Below are positions 1 to 11,037 of a DNA stretch of 64,000 nucleotides, one piece after another. Position 1 is the first letter of the stretch; every line of letters begins with the position of its first letter. Where the stretch lies: NCBI GenBank assembly GCA_963691655.1, contig OY829328.1:14400704-14464703 (forward strand), read 5' to 3'. The notes below the pieces were generated by a model. It ran no database searches. It saw only the letters and a list, made by a program, of their open reading frames with translations, and was not told the DNA's origin. A program made the translations under genes and the position numbers. The DNA comes from Toxonevra muliebris (lineage: Eukaryota; Arthropoda; Insecta; Diptera; Pallopteridae).

Positions 1-194
1 ACTATTAATTAATTTTCAAATTTCTTTTAAACATTTTCCATTATAAATAACACTTATTTTTATAAAAATTCTTTATTTATTTATTAAATTTAAATTTTTA
101 ATATATTTTTGCAAAAGCAAAACAGCTGATGAATACAAAACAGCTGATTGTTTGACACTTTTAACATTTTTACCCGAAGAAAAAGTGCAGTCTA

Positions 195-713
195 TTTTGC
201 AAGTTTTTTGTGTACGGGGACGCTTTCTGGGCTGGTTTGGGCGAACGAGTTCACCCGCGTTGTAGTACGGGAACGCACCTAATGTGAAGTCGCTACCGCT
301 GAAGCACAAAATAAGAACTTTTCAACTTTGTCGCGCTTCAAGCATAACAACTGATTGTCAAAATAAAAAAGTGGGAGAATGCACCGAATTATTTAAAGAA
401 CTTATAAAAGAATTTATAATAATTGCTTTACAATTTAAAGCACTTTGATTGCAAAATTGTGGAGGAAAATATGATTGTGTGTGTTTCCAACTACAATAAA
501 CATGAGCTTCAGAGGTGCACATTCTGTTCACTTTTTTCTTTGTCGCGCTTCATTGTTTGCTACGATAAATTCTGTGCTTCAGCTGCATACTTTACGCTTT
601 ACATTCTGTTCCAGGTTTTACTCTCTCATCTCCGCTCTTATTTGCAAGTTTTTTGAGTACGGGAATGCTTTCTGGGCTGTTTTGGGCAAACGCTTTGTAG
701 TAAACGGACCTAT
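195..713. repeat. Diverged direct duplication left of the first gene
   Basis: A block at about 195-281 recurs at about 640-713. Both read TTTGCAAGTTTTTTG, then a TACGGG(A/G)A stretch, then GCTTTCTGGGCTG and a TTGTAGTA motif. A shorter shared piece, TTTGTCGCGCTTCA, lies near 327 and near 538. The copies differ by substitutions and small indels, so the duplication is old. No coding capacity is credible in either copy. It may be part of a dispersed repeat whose full extent lies outside the window. Confidence 0.55.
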
Positions 714-739
714 TAAATTTCTATTGCTGTCACGTATTT

Positions 740-1292
740 CGTTAAACTTCTCTGTTGTTTTCGCCATGATATCATAAATATTAAAACAATTTATAATAAT
801 TTCACTTCCATTAGTCATTTCATAAACAATGAAATTGAACTGTTATATGAAATTGTGTAGGAAGAAAAACTCCGTGTGAATGACTTCAACATCAAATTGA
901 ATTTGAGTGCTGAAATTCCTCAATATGGGCTCCATGTAAACAGGCTATAAGACAAAAAATTCGGAAACTTAATGGGCTTCCAAAGTCAATAGTGAATCTA
1001 AACCTATTGCGATTGTACTATAATTAACTGTTACCAAAATTATTTAAAAAATATTGTTTGATAAGTATTTAAAGATTAGTTGTAGTAGTTTCTTTCTTTT
1101 ATAACATGAAACACCTTCATTAAAACTTTCATTAATAACATAAGAACGAGTTAGTTCTCTGTGTTTATTGTTTGTGAGTTAAAACAATTGTTTGTGCTAC
1201 ACCAGCATAATATGTTTTTATCTCAAATAATAATCCATTGCGAATATTTCTAGCAAGGAAAATTTAAAATCTTTAGTTAATTAGAGAGAGAG
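740..1292. other. Intergenic stretch, nothing recognised
   Basis: AT-rich sequence downstream of the minus-strand zinc-finger gene. I see no coding exon, RNA gene or clear repeat here. Part of it may be 3' flank of that gene. Confidence 0.5.
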
Positions 1293-1298
1293 TTTATT
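1293..1298 (-). promoter_or_regulatory. Poly(A) signal AATAAA
   Basis: AATAAA on the minus strand lies about 30 nt past the stop codon of the MADF/zinc-finger gene at 1329. If used, the 3' UTR is very short. Confidence 0.45.
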
Positions 1299-1328
1299 TG
1301 ATTTAGACATGCTTATAATATATTCGTG

Positions 1329-3277
1329 TTAATTTTTGTTTTGCTTTTTGACAATGTTATGTGTACGCTTCATATGGGCGTTTAAACCGACGAATTGATG
1401 AAACCTGGCATCGCACAATTTGCAGACAAATTTTTTCACTTCCGAATGTATTTGCCGGTGCCTGATTAATGAATGAGCATTGGTGAATCCCTTGCCACAG
1501 GTTTCGCATATTTTATCTCTAATGTTTAAATGAGCTTTAATATGATCTTGTAAATCGCGTTTTTTCAAAAAATCTTTAGGACACATAGAACACTTGTAAG
1601 CACGATTCTTTGTGTGGATGGCATCTGAATGGTAACCCAGTTGGGTTTTTCGGCTAAAGGCTTTGCCACACAATTCACATACAAACGGTTTCTCGCCAGT
1701 GTGAGTGGCAAGATGGCGTTTTAAATCAGTCACAACGGAAAACCGACGTTCACAAAACTCACACTGATGAGCCCTATCCTGATGACTGCGCTGTGTATGT
1801 AATAGCCATGTTGTTCTGTGCTCAAAACTGCGTTCACATTCTGTACACTTGTAAGGCCAATCACCAATATTATGTACTTTGCATAAATGCACTTGCAACG
1901 TTGACTCATTTAGAAACGTTTTACTACAAATCTCGCAAGCCAACATTTTTAAACCTTTTCTAGGTAAAAATAAAGAACATTTCTCTACATATTGTTGTTC
2001 TGCATTCGAAGATTGCTTGCGTTTTTTCAGCCGTTCTTTGGCTTTATAGTACCAATGTCGCAAGCTGTAAGTGCTTTTATGTACATCATCTTGGTTAAAA
2101 ATTGTGTTTTGATCCGAGTTCAGTTTTTTTAACATATCATCGTAAGCCTGCTTACGTGCTGCGATATTGTTATAGTCGCTGTGTTTAGGATCATAGAGTG
2201 CAGGAAAACAAGCATAGGAATCAATAAAGGTAAGTGTAACATCATTTAACTTTTCAAAGTCCAAAATCTAGAAGAATATAATACTATGGTGTAAATATCG
2301 GATACTTTAAGTGATAGCTTTATATTAACATACCTTCACACTATCAGCTTCTTTTTTCGTTATTTCCTCAGGACATTCATCGGATACGCTTAAAAATGAG
2401 CATTTCTTAAAGTGTTCTAACACGACGGCTGGAATTTTGGTGTCGGGCTGTTTTTTCAGTTGCAGTGTTGTATAGTATAGCTTACGTAGCCTTTTGATAG
2501 CAGACTTAAGAGTGCGTTCTGTCATACTAATATTGAATTTCTTTTCCATTGACTTAATTATTTGCGCATGTGATTGTGTTCGAAAAGGGAGGTTCTTATA
2601 GTTAGCATCGTTCGTATCCCAGAGACAAGGAAAACTTTTATAAAACTCTATAAATTTTGTAGTTTTGGGGTTTCGTCTGTGAAATGATGGATTGAACTAA
2701 AAGGGAAATGGAAGAAAAGTTTTTAAATAGTTGTGAACACTAATAAAATTGATTACCGTGGTGGAATGCTTATTATACTTCGAGTCGCTTTCTATGTCCG
2801 TAGCTTCTTCCAACTGGCTATTGATATTAGTAGGGCTTAACTGTTCTGACTCGCAACCAACATTAGCAATATTCAACTGCTCACGATCGGATTGACTTAC
2901 CTGAATCGTGCAAATATATATAAAACAACTTAAAATTGCATTACTTTACAGATACTATTTGTTACCTCTTGCTCATCTTTTACAAGCCAATCATTAGAAT
3001 CGTCCTCCAGGAGTGCATTTGGATCTATCTCATCTTTTATGATCTCATTTAAAAATTCATCTTTTATGTTCTCATTTGGCAACAAAGGATCCTCTATCAA
3101 GTCTTCCTCAGAGCGGTGAAAACTCTTGACGTGATACATAAAGTTTCCCCACTCCTTTAATAAATTGAAGTTGACATTTAAATTAAAATTAAAATTCACG
3201 TCTTTATGGCATAATGTGCACTTTATAGAAAAGGATTTCACGTTCTTAGACACGTAAACTTCGCCGCAAGGATCCAT
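1329..3277 (-). CDS. MADF plus C2H2 zinc-finger protein (az2/CG1602/CG1603-type), copy 1
   Basis: Probable sequence-specific nuclear DNA-binding protein. Four coding exons join in frame, all phase 0: 3277-2966, 2900-2757, 2696-2334 and 2267-1329, giving about 585 residues. Exon 1 opens MDPCGEVYV and holds a degenerate finger (CTLCHK...FMYHVKSFH). A first MADF domain fills exon 3 (residues about 153-273; FIEFYKSFPCLWD). A second MADF-like domain opens exon 4 (FIDSYACFPALYDPKH). Seven C2H2 fingers follow at about 382-580, starting CEICSKTF and ending HMKRTH. The acidic spacer in exon 2 looks unstructured. From memory, Drosophila has a cluster of such genes (az2, CG1602, CG1603) near Orc1; which one this is cannot be settled here. 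It diverges from PIG-G across a 259-bp gap and is paralogous to the gene at 14373-17046. No target is known from sequence. Confidence 0.86.
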
Positions 3278-3536
3278 CCCGAAACTATTCCTTGAACAAA
3301 GTAGACGATAGATGATGATTTCTCAGCTCTTCTTCTTCAACTACTAATTGTATGTATTTATATATAATTCAGAATAAGTATACTTACGCTATTGTGAATT
3401 GGGCTTCAATAATGTAAACATTGCAATTGAATGGCTGCTTATAAAACTGAAAGAGGAAATAAGTGATCATTTTGAAATTGTACGAAAGGTTGTCAATGTG
3501 GTGGTACACGAATCGATTTAAACTCAAATATCAAGC
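3278..3536. promoter_or_regulatory. Divergent promoter region, zinc-finger gene / PIG-G
   Basis: The two start codons point away from each other with 259 bp between them, so both promoters and 5' UTRs must lie here unless upstream noncoding exons exist. TATATATAAT-like AT runs occur near 3357, but I see no convincing initiator or TATA pair. The assignment rests on geometry. Confidence 0.55.
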
Positions 3537-6500
3537 ATGGAAGATCAGAGCGTTAAGCACTTTCAGTTCTTATTCGTCATGATAACATGTTTTCTGTGTG
3601 GAGCAATACTCTTTCTGCTTGGTTTCTTCCCAGTATCATATAAATTTGAGCAAGCCGAAAGTGGTTATGTCGTCAATGAGGACAAGCCTACAGCCCTAGA
3701 TGAATTCATGTAAGTTCGTAATATTACTATTTGATGCCAACACAATTATAAAATACGTTTATTTTAGGCTTGATACACCACCGCAAAGATTCTCCCAAAC
3801 GATAATGATGTTAATCGATGCATTGCGAAATGATTTTCCGAACAATATTACTATGCCTTTCACTTACGGCAAAGCATGTGCACATTTGAAATTACGCGTT
3901 GACATTCCCACTGTGACTATGCCACGACTAAAAAGCCTTACCACCGGCACTATATCCAATTTCATTGATATTGTCCTAAATCTTGGTCAAGCTGAACAAC
4001 TTGATGATTCGTTTTTGCATCGTTTGAATAAACGTGGAGATTTTATAGTATTTGCTGGCGATCATACATGGGTCCATCTTTTTCCTAATGCGTTTCAACG
4101 TAAAGAACCAAATATTGATTCATTTTTTGTACAAGACTTTTATGAGGTTATATCAGTATTTTTAATATTTTTAACTTTTTAGAGGAATAGAGATCTTTTT
4201 TTTCTGCAGGGTGATAAGAATATTACAAAAGTAGTTTCAAGAGAGTTATTGCGAAATGATTGGAGCTTACTTATTTTGCATTACTTGGGCTTAGATCATA
4301 TTGGGCATGTAGAAGGCACTGAGAGTTTGAAAATTCCAACAAAATTAAAGGAAATGGACGGTGTAGTGCAGAAAATACATAACGCTCAGGTATGTATGTA
4401 CTCGTGTTCCAATAATATAATTTAGTTCCTTTAAACTATTCGCAAGCCCCTTTAAATTCGTTTTTTTTATACATAATAAAAACAATAAACATTTGGAAAA
4501 AAAAACTTCATGAAAAAGTCATAAAAATTTTTGTTAAAAAACACCTTGTATTAATTTCTTTATTTTAATCATTGGGTTGAAAAAAAAATAGAATCTTCGC
4601 AATCAATTGTTGCTACTAACAGGTGATCATGGTATGCGAAATGGTGGTGGGCATGGGGGAAGTTCTGCTGAGGAACTGTTTGTCCCACTACTTATGTTTG
4701 AAGGAAATTGTTCTAAGAAAAGGTTTGCGCCATCATTCTATATACATAGATATAAATACAAAATTTAATTTACAAATTTTAAAAAATGTAGTCTTCAAAC
4801 TGGTGAATATAATCAAATTGACCTAGCACCTACATTATCAATACTCTTCTCAATTGAAATTCCTGGTGCGTCGATTGGTTGCTTGATTCCAGAGCTACTT
4901 CAGGGATACTCATTAGAAGATCAACTCTATGCCTACTATTATAATGCACTGCATTTAATACGAAAAGCAACTACTAAGTTTGGCAAGGACATTGTAAATG
5001 AAACTAGTAAGTGTAAATTTAATATAAAGATATAAAAATGGATATACTCAAATTTTTGATTTTTATTTCCAGTGTATTTTAAGTGGTTCACAGATGCCAA
5101 GTTAACACACAAACAATTTTTAAAAACAAAGCGCATCAATAATTATATTAGTGCATTTTACTTTGAAAATGCTAAGTTAGATTATATGAGAGCATCAAGT
5201 GAGATATCTACGCATTTGTCTGCATCACTAGTTCGCTTCAACTATGATTTGATTGCAATTGGTATTTCTTTGACTACATTGGTATGTATGGATACCAGTT
5301 TCTAAAATGCTCTCATTTTATGTTTGTTGCACTTTCACTTGTAGACTACAATGTACGCACCGTTTGCGCTCTTCCCATCTGAATTGCAAGCTCAACTAAA
5401 CCAACACTTCAGCAACAAGAAATTTAATTTGATTATTGTAGCAGTTGCTGTAGCTATTAATACATGGTGTCACTATATGTGCTACATATCGACAAATAGG
5501 CGCATTTTCAGTTATTTGCTCATATTGCCAATTGCTTTATGTGTTTACTTTATTGCCAATATTAGTAAAATATTGCTGCTACCTCAAAAATATCACTGCG
5601 TGACATTTTTGCGCTCCTTACCATTATTACTACCAGTTTGTTTCGTTTTTACCGTATTTTCATTAACTTCCTCTTCATTTATTGAGTATGAACATCAAAC
5701 TTGGTACTATTTAGGAGCTTCCATTTTCGCTATATTTTTAATGAAAAATGTGTATAAAAACATAAGCAGTCGAGAAGCTAGTGTGTTAACTCACATTTTA
5801 AAAGCTATAGTACATGAGGTCTGGAAGCGACGTATGACGTTATTAACATTAATGTGTATGCCATTCTTAAGGAGACTTTGCGAAATAACCGCATTAAATG
5901 TCAGTGAAAACAAATCATGGATGAGTTTGCTTTTCGCATTGGGTATGTTTTTGTAATTGTACAAAACCATATTATACAAAAGAACAATTACTTTCTAGGT
6001 CTGATATTTCTATTAGTATGTCTGCGTAAGTTTGCAACAACAAGCCAGCTGGTTGTCTGCTGCATAGCTGCGTTATCTGTATACTGTTTTCGCGGTTTGA
6101 GTGGAGCTGTTTGGTTTTTTCCAACCAAAAGCTTTAAGTAAGTATTAAACATTGTAAAAAATAAAAAGTAAAGATTCTGAAAAGGTTTACATTCTAGGAT
6201 GAAAGTAACACTAGTTTACAAATAATTCTTTTTTTCTAGGCAATGAATACCACTATCCAATTCCTTTGTCGCTGAGCCCGAAAATCAACTCTATTTTAAA
6301 TTCTATGGTGGTGTGGTTTTGGAGATATCGTCAGTTGAATTTTTTTTTATCGGAAATGGTTTGTCCACAAGATTACAAATATCTTAGAAACTAAGATCGC
6401 GATTTAAACAAACAGTATATGAAATTAAAGATACTAAAATTTCTCATCTTACGTTTATACATTTTGATTCGGTTGGATAATTAGTTTTGGCACAATTAAG

Positions 6501-7950
6501 AAAATTGTCAAGAAATTTGGAGTTTTTTTCAAAAAATTTAAAAAAAAAAAAATTTGGATTACAAATAAAATTAGGAAAACACAAAAATCTGCTGTTTTAA
6601 ATTTTTTGCTTAAAGTCTGTACTTTTACAAAAAAAAAAAAATAAGATATAAAAATCTATAGATAAATGTAAAAGTTAATGCAATTAAGTAAAAATAACTA
6701 GTTTTAAAACAAAGCAAATTATTGCGTCTTTCAAATTTTATTTGTAATCTAAAATTAAGATGAGAAATTTTAATATCTTTAATTTTATATACTGTTTGTT
6801 CAAATCAAGTTCCTAGTTTCCAAGATATCTGTAATTATGTGAACAAACCTTTTTTGTTCCGATAAAAAAATTCAACTGGCAATATCTCCAAAACCACACC
6901 ATAGAATTAAAAATACAGTTGGTTTTCGGGCTCAGCGATTAATTTTACATAGGAATTGGATAGTGGTGTTCATTGGTAATTTTGGCTTTAAACTAGTGTA
7001 ATTTAAGTTAGAAAAATATCATATTTTAGTCCCATATTATTAACGTAACCAAGATATTAGAACCACTATATGCTCTACAATTATCTTTTACAGCATACTC
7101 CATGTGTTGTATATCTTCTGGACTAGTACTGCTGTTATAGCCTTTCTTGGATACAAATCTGTGATATATAAACTTAATTCGTATGGAGAAAAGAAAACGA
7201 AAACAGTGGATCTATTGAAAACGACTATAATTTGTTTACATTTAATAATGTCTTTACTACATAAGCCACAAAATGTTATACTGCTCTCTACAATGCTTCT
7301 TACTTTGGATGAAGCATATAAACTTTGTCATAATCTACAAATCGATTCTCGCTATACTAATGCACCATCGTATGTGCTTATTGAAAAGACGTTATTAACG
7401 ATATTTGTGGCGAAAATGTTTTATTTCTATCAGGTAAGAATCAATGACATAATTGCATTAGTATTGATATTACCAATTTTCATTTCACAATCTACAGGGT
7501 AACACCAACAGTTTAGCTACCATTGATCTAAATCCTGGTTACATTGGTCAATCAAGTTTCAATGCTGTCATTGTTGGGGCCTTGGTAACACTGAACACAT
7601 ACTGTGCACCAATTAATGCATTCATGTACATCATTTTGCATGCACACATCATGAATATACAATGCAAGCAGTCGGAGGACGAAGATATTTGCAAAAAGCT
7701 AGTGCATACGAGGCTCATGCGAACAACACAGCAAAATCTACAGCTTATACTTTCAGTGTACACAATAGCTACATTATTGCCAGTGGCTGTGTATTTGTTT
7801 TTATTACTGTCATTCCGATATCATCTCTTTATCTATTCTGTATTTGCACCCAAAGTTTTATATGAATGTTTCAGTGTTGTTGTATTTTATTTAAAATTTT
7901 CTATAATAATCATAATAGTACTTATAGGTAATTCAATTGAAAGAAAATAA
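3537..7950 (+). CDS. PIG-G: GPI ethanolamine phosphate transferase 2 (PIG-G/GPI7)
   Basis: Polytopic ER enzyme that transfers ethanolamine phosphate to the second mannose of the GPI anchor. Ten exons join in frame: 3537-3709, 3768-4146, 4210-4389, 4592-4722, 4792-5006, 5073-5281, 5345-5942, 5999-6137, 7094-7433 and 7498-7950, giving 938 residues (human PIGG is near 980). An N-terminal signal anchor (FLFVMITCFLCGAILFLLGF) precedes the lumenal phosphodiesterase domain. That domain shows LIDALRNDF, the nucleophile region PTVTMPRLKSLTTG, DHTW, LGLDHIGH and GDHGM, so the metal-site residues look intact. VTMPRLKSL and HYLGLDHIGH fit PIG-G better than PIG-O or PIG-N. Many hydrophobic helices follow from exon 7 on. 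The start was chosen because it gives the signal anchor in frame. Its stop is 50 bp from the Orc1 stop. Confidence 0.93.
6209..6998. mobile_element. Fold-back transposon with about 244-bp inverted arms in a PIG-G intron
   Basis: The left arm (about 6209-6452) and right arm (about 6755-6998) are inverted copies, sharing for example CCACTATCCAATTCCT, CGCTGAGCCCGAAAA, GGTTTTGGAGATAT and AACAAACAGTATAT. The loop is about 300 bp of A/T-rich sequence. Both ends start CACTAGTTTA, and TAA flanks each side (6206-6208 and 6999-7001), which looks like a 3-bp target duplication. CACTA-type termini with a 3-bp duplication recall the CMC/EnSpm group, but no transposase is present, so family is uncertain. 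It is in the sense strand of the PIG-G intron 6138-7093. Confidence 0.82.
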
Positions 7951-7951
7951 A
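7946..7951 (+). promoter_or_regulatory. Poly(A) signal AATAAA overlapping the PIG-G stop
   Basis: AATAAA overlaps the TAA stop of PIG-G. If it is used, cleavage would fall between 7960 and 7985, before or inside the Orc1 3' end. Confidence 0.4.
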
Positions 7952-8000
7952 ATATATAAAAAAGTTATTAAAATAGCTTAATTTCCAAATGGTTTTATAT

Positions 8001-11000
8001 TTATGAATTATTATTAACGCGTAAAGCATAATGTATATCATCCATACTGACATTGAGCAAAATCTTTTGAAAAATATCATTACGAGAATGTTCGCAAATT
8101 AGAAGACGTTGTGAGCTAAGCTTGGAGCAAATATGCAAACTTTTACCTGTTGTAGGTACAGCGACACCCATAAATGGTGCTCTAGATTCTATTTGTGAGT
8201 ATACACCAAGGAAAGCTGTCTCCTCTACACCGGTACGTGTAACTTCAGCTACTACCGCTTGCAAGAAAATTTGCTCGAGACGCGAACAATTCTTGATTGC
8301 CTGCACTTTGGCACTTGAAATCATTTCGCCCAGTGCTTGCTGAACGTGCATCATATTAACGAGTCTTTGGAACGATTTCTCACAATTTTTATCAGCAGTG
8401 GTACCATCTGCAATCTCGGTTGCTCGACGGCAGATGTCTAATGCACGTCGTGCATCGCCCGATACGGCTGCAACTTTTCTAAAATTCAAACGAATGTACA
8501 TTCAATTTAAATTCAGTATTTAAATGATGAAATGCTTACCTGGCTACCAGCTGGACCGCATCACCCTTAAAAGCTTCAGATCCAGTCAGGCGTGTTGTTA
8601 CAATCTCTTGCAACTGCTTGTGAGTGTATGGTTGAAAGGTAAGTCGTGTGAGACCAAGTCGTGAGGTTACTTTGCCTAAAAATATTTATTAGTTTTCTAT
8701 TTTGTAACTATCATTTTCTCAACTGCGTTCATACCCAATAGAAGACGTTCTGGCAAATCCATTGTATTTGCGATAGTCACCACAACGAGACGCGCCGCAG
8801 ATTTTGTTGGCCAATCCAACAAATTATAGACAACATCCTGGCGGCGATTGCAAAGTATATCGAGCTCATCAACCAGCAGAACAGTGGTTACACGCCGTGG
8901 CGCTGGAGTTGTAAAACGTTTCTCTAAAAGTGAATGCGCATGCTCCCAGGACACTGTTTTGCCCGTGAGCTGTTTATATATTTGCACATAGGCTTGGCGG
9001 GGTTCAGTCAATCGCATACCATTAATTTCTAGAAACTCAAAATTGGGCAATTCATCTTCTGCGGCTTTTTGTTGAAGCATACGTATGACACCGGTCACTG
9101 TAGCTGTTTTTCCAGTGCCGGGCACACCTGAAACATACATGCATCCGCCACATTGATCCTGAATTTTGCCCTCAAGGAAAGTATAAATGTTGTCGAACTC
9201 TTTTTCACGGCAAGGTAGACTTTCCGGCACAACAGAAACATGTAGACGCTCGCGCGCCAGCTGCAGACCCGATTTTTGTGCTTCGTTTGCTGAAGCTTTT
9301 CTCTGTTCAATCGCCGGCGTTATTACGCCAGATCGTATTAATTTGAGTTTTTGTGATGGCGTCATAATGGCAGTATCACCAACCGGTGAATTCTCTGGTT
9401 TAATAGAGCTACGACGACTACGTGATGGTGTTTTCTGTGCGGATTTATTTGCGGATGCATTATCATTAAACTCATAATTTTTCTTTGAACGGGACCTTTT
9501 GGGCGTAGATATGATATCGTCATCTTTGAATATTCTTTTCTCAACAATATTAGAAAGTTGAATGTTGCGTTTTGGAGTTACATCAGCTGAAATATATTTT
9601 GAATGCAATTATATATCGTAATAACATTATAAGGCATATATAAATACTCGCCTACACGTCTAGTGGCTGATTTCAAAATACTTTTTCGTCGTGTTGATGG
9701 TGTCATTTCTTCATCACCTACAAATTCTTTAGACTTTTTAGACGGAGTGCGATATATATCATTGCTGTTGGGAGTACTGCAACCGACACTGTTAATAAGT
9801 TTTTGATGATATTGCATAGCAATATTTCCACCAGTTATATCAATAGTTAGAGGATCTTCCTCCAATGAGGCAAGTCTGGTCGATCGACGGCTACCATCAA
9901 ATTGTGCAGTGAAAATACTAGAAGTGTAAATTAAATACAAGGTACTACTTACCGTTCAGAAACACGTAATTTTATTTTTATATCGTTGGACGATTCTTTT
10001 GTGTCTGACGTAGATTTGACTATTGAGTAATTGAGGCAATCTGAGTTGCCGCTCGCATCTGCTCCATTGTCCAGACTCAGATTGAGATTACGTCGTGCAG
10101 CGGATACACGTGAGGTTGGCGTAATAGATTTTCTATTTTGCTCGGATAATGGAGATGTGATTGCATAATTTGCCTCAATTTCTCTTTTGTCACCAGAGGC
10201 TGAACGCTTTTTTGCCGAAAGTCTAACAACATTGCGTCCACCAACAATTTTAATCGGCGACACTTTATTCTCGTTGGCAAAGTAGTCGACATTAATAAAC
10301 TCAACAGCACTTGTTGCAGATACAGACGCTCGTCGACGTTTCTCTTCAAGAAGCGATGCACGTTTTGGTTTACTTGCGGATGCTACTCGCCTACTGGAGG
10401 TAATTTCAGTAGCTGCGTTTGAATTTGGAAGAGATCTTTTGCGAAGCTTTATGGCGTCGTCGTCGTTGGCAAATTCCAGCGGTACCAAACGATAACTCTT
10501 CTTGCATTTGATAAACTTATAACGGCACACAAACATGGGGCAGCTGTTAGTATGGCGAACACGGAAACGCTTTAAAACACTTTCTGCGGAATCTTCTGAA
10601 CTACCGCATACAACGCTACACTTTTTGAATATTGTCTCTATGGAGATATCGGTGTCGTACGGACGATGTTCTTCAATAATTTCAATGCTGAAATCGATGC
10701 AGATGTCGTCGGTGTCGAACTCTTTGTGTGGAATGCAATCTGGGCGTGAATACCATTGAACTAGTGCACGATATGGGTCCCTGTCGGACATATCTTGCAG
10801 TTCATACAAATTCAAAATCTTTGCGATGTCACATCCATCCACAGTATCAGGTTCTACGGCATCAGCATTCGACACAAGAACGTAGTCGCCAACTCTTAAG
10901 GTTAATGGGCCAAAGATACATTTGTTGTAGAAAATAACGTTTTTATGCTCCAGATGTGGCACAAAAACTTTTGAATCACTGCTTCCGATCCAGCTCACTT

Positions 11001-11037
11001 CTGGTGCTGCACTGCTAGCATTTTCTACAACTACCAT
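8001..11037 (-). CDS. Orc1: Origin recognition complex subunit 1
   Basis: Largest ORC subunit. It binds ATP and origin DNA and helps load MCM helicase in the nucleus. Five exons are inferred: 11037-9953, 9917-9658, 9586-8735, 8675-8540 and 8478-8001, giving about 936 residues (Drosophila Orc1 is about 924). The N-terminal BAH domain (about 20-150) includes LRVGDYVLV and ALVQWYSRP. A long basic, Ser/Thr-rich disordered linker with TPSK/TPKR motifs (possible CDK sites) follows. The AAA+ ATPase has Walker A GVPGTGKT at about 602-609 and Walker B VLLVDELD at about 684-691. The lid is SGDARRALDICRRA, and a winged-helix C-terminus ends the protein. MVVVENASS at 11037 was preferred over MLI three codons upstream; both are possible. 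The exon 2 donor must be GTGTAG to keep frame with the exon 3 acceptor, so that junction is less certain. Confidence 0.93.

Noticed and set aside
73..818. Several open frames of 60-100 codons on both strands
   Set aside because: They overlap the diverged repeat block, have no recognisable domains and biased composition; no splice logic connects them to a gene.
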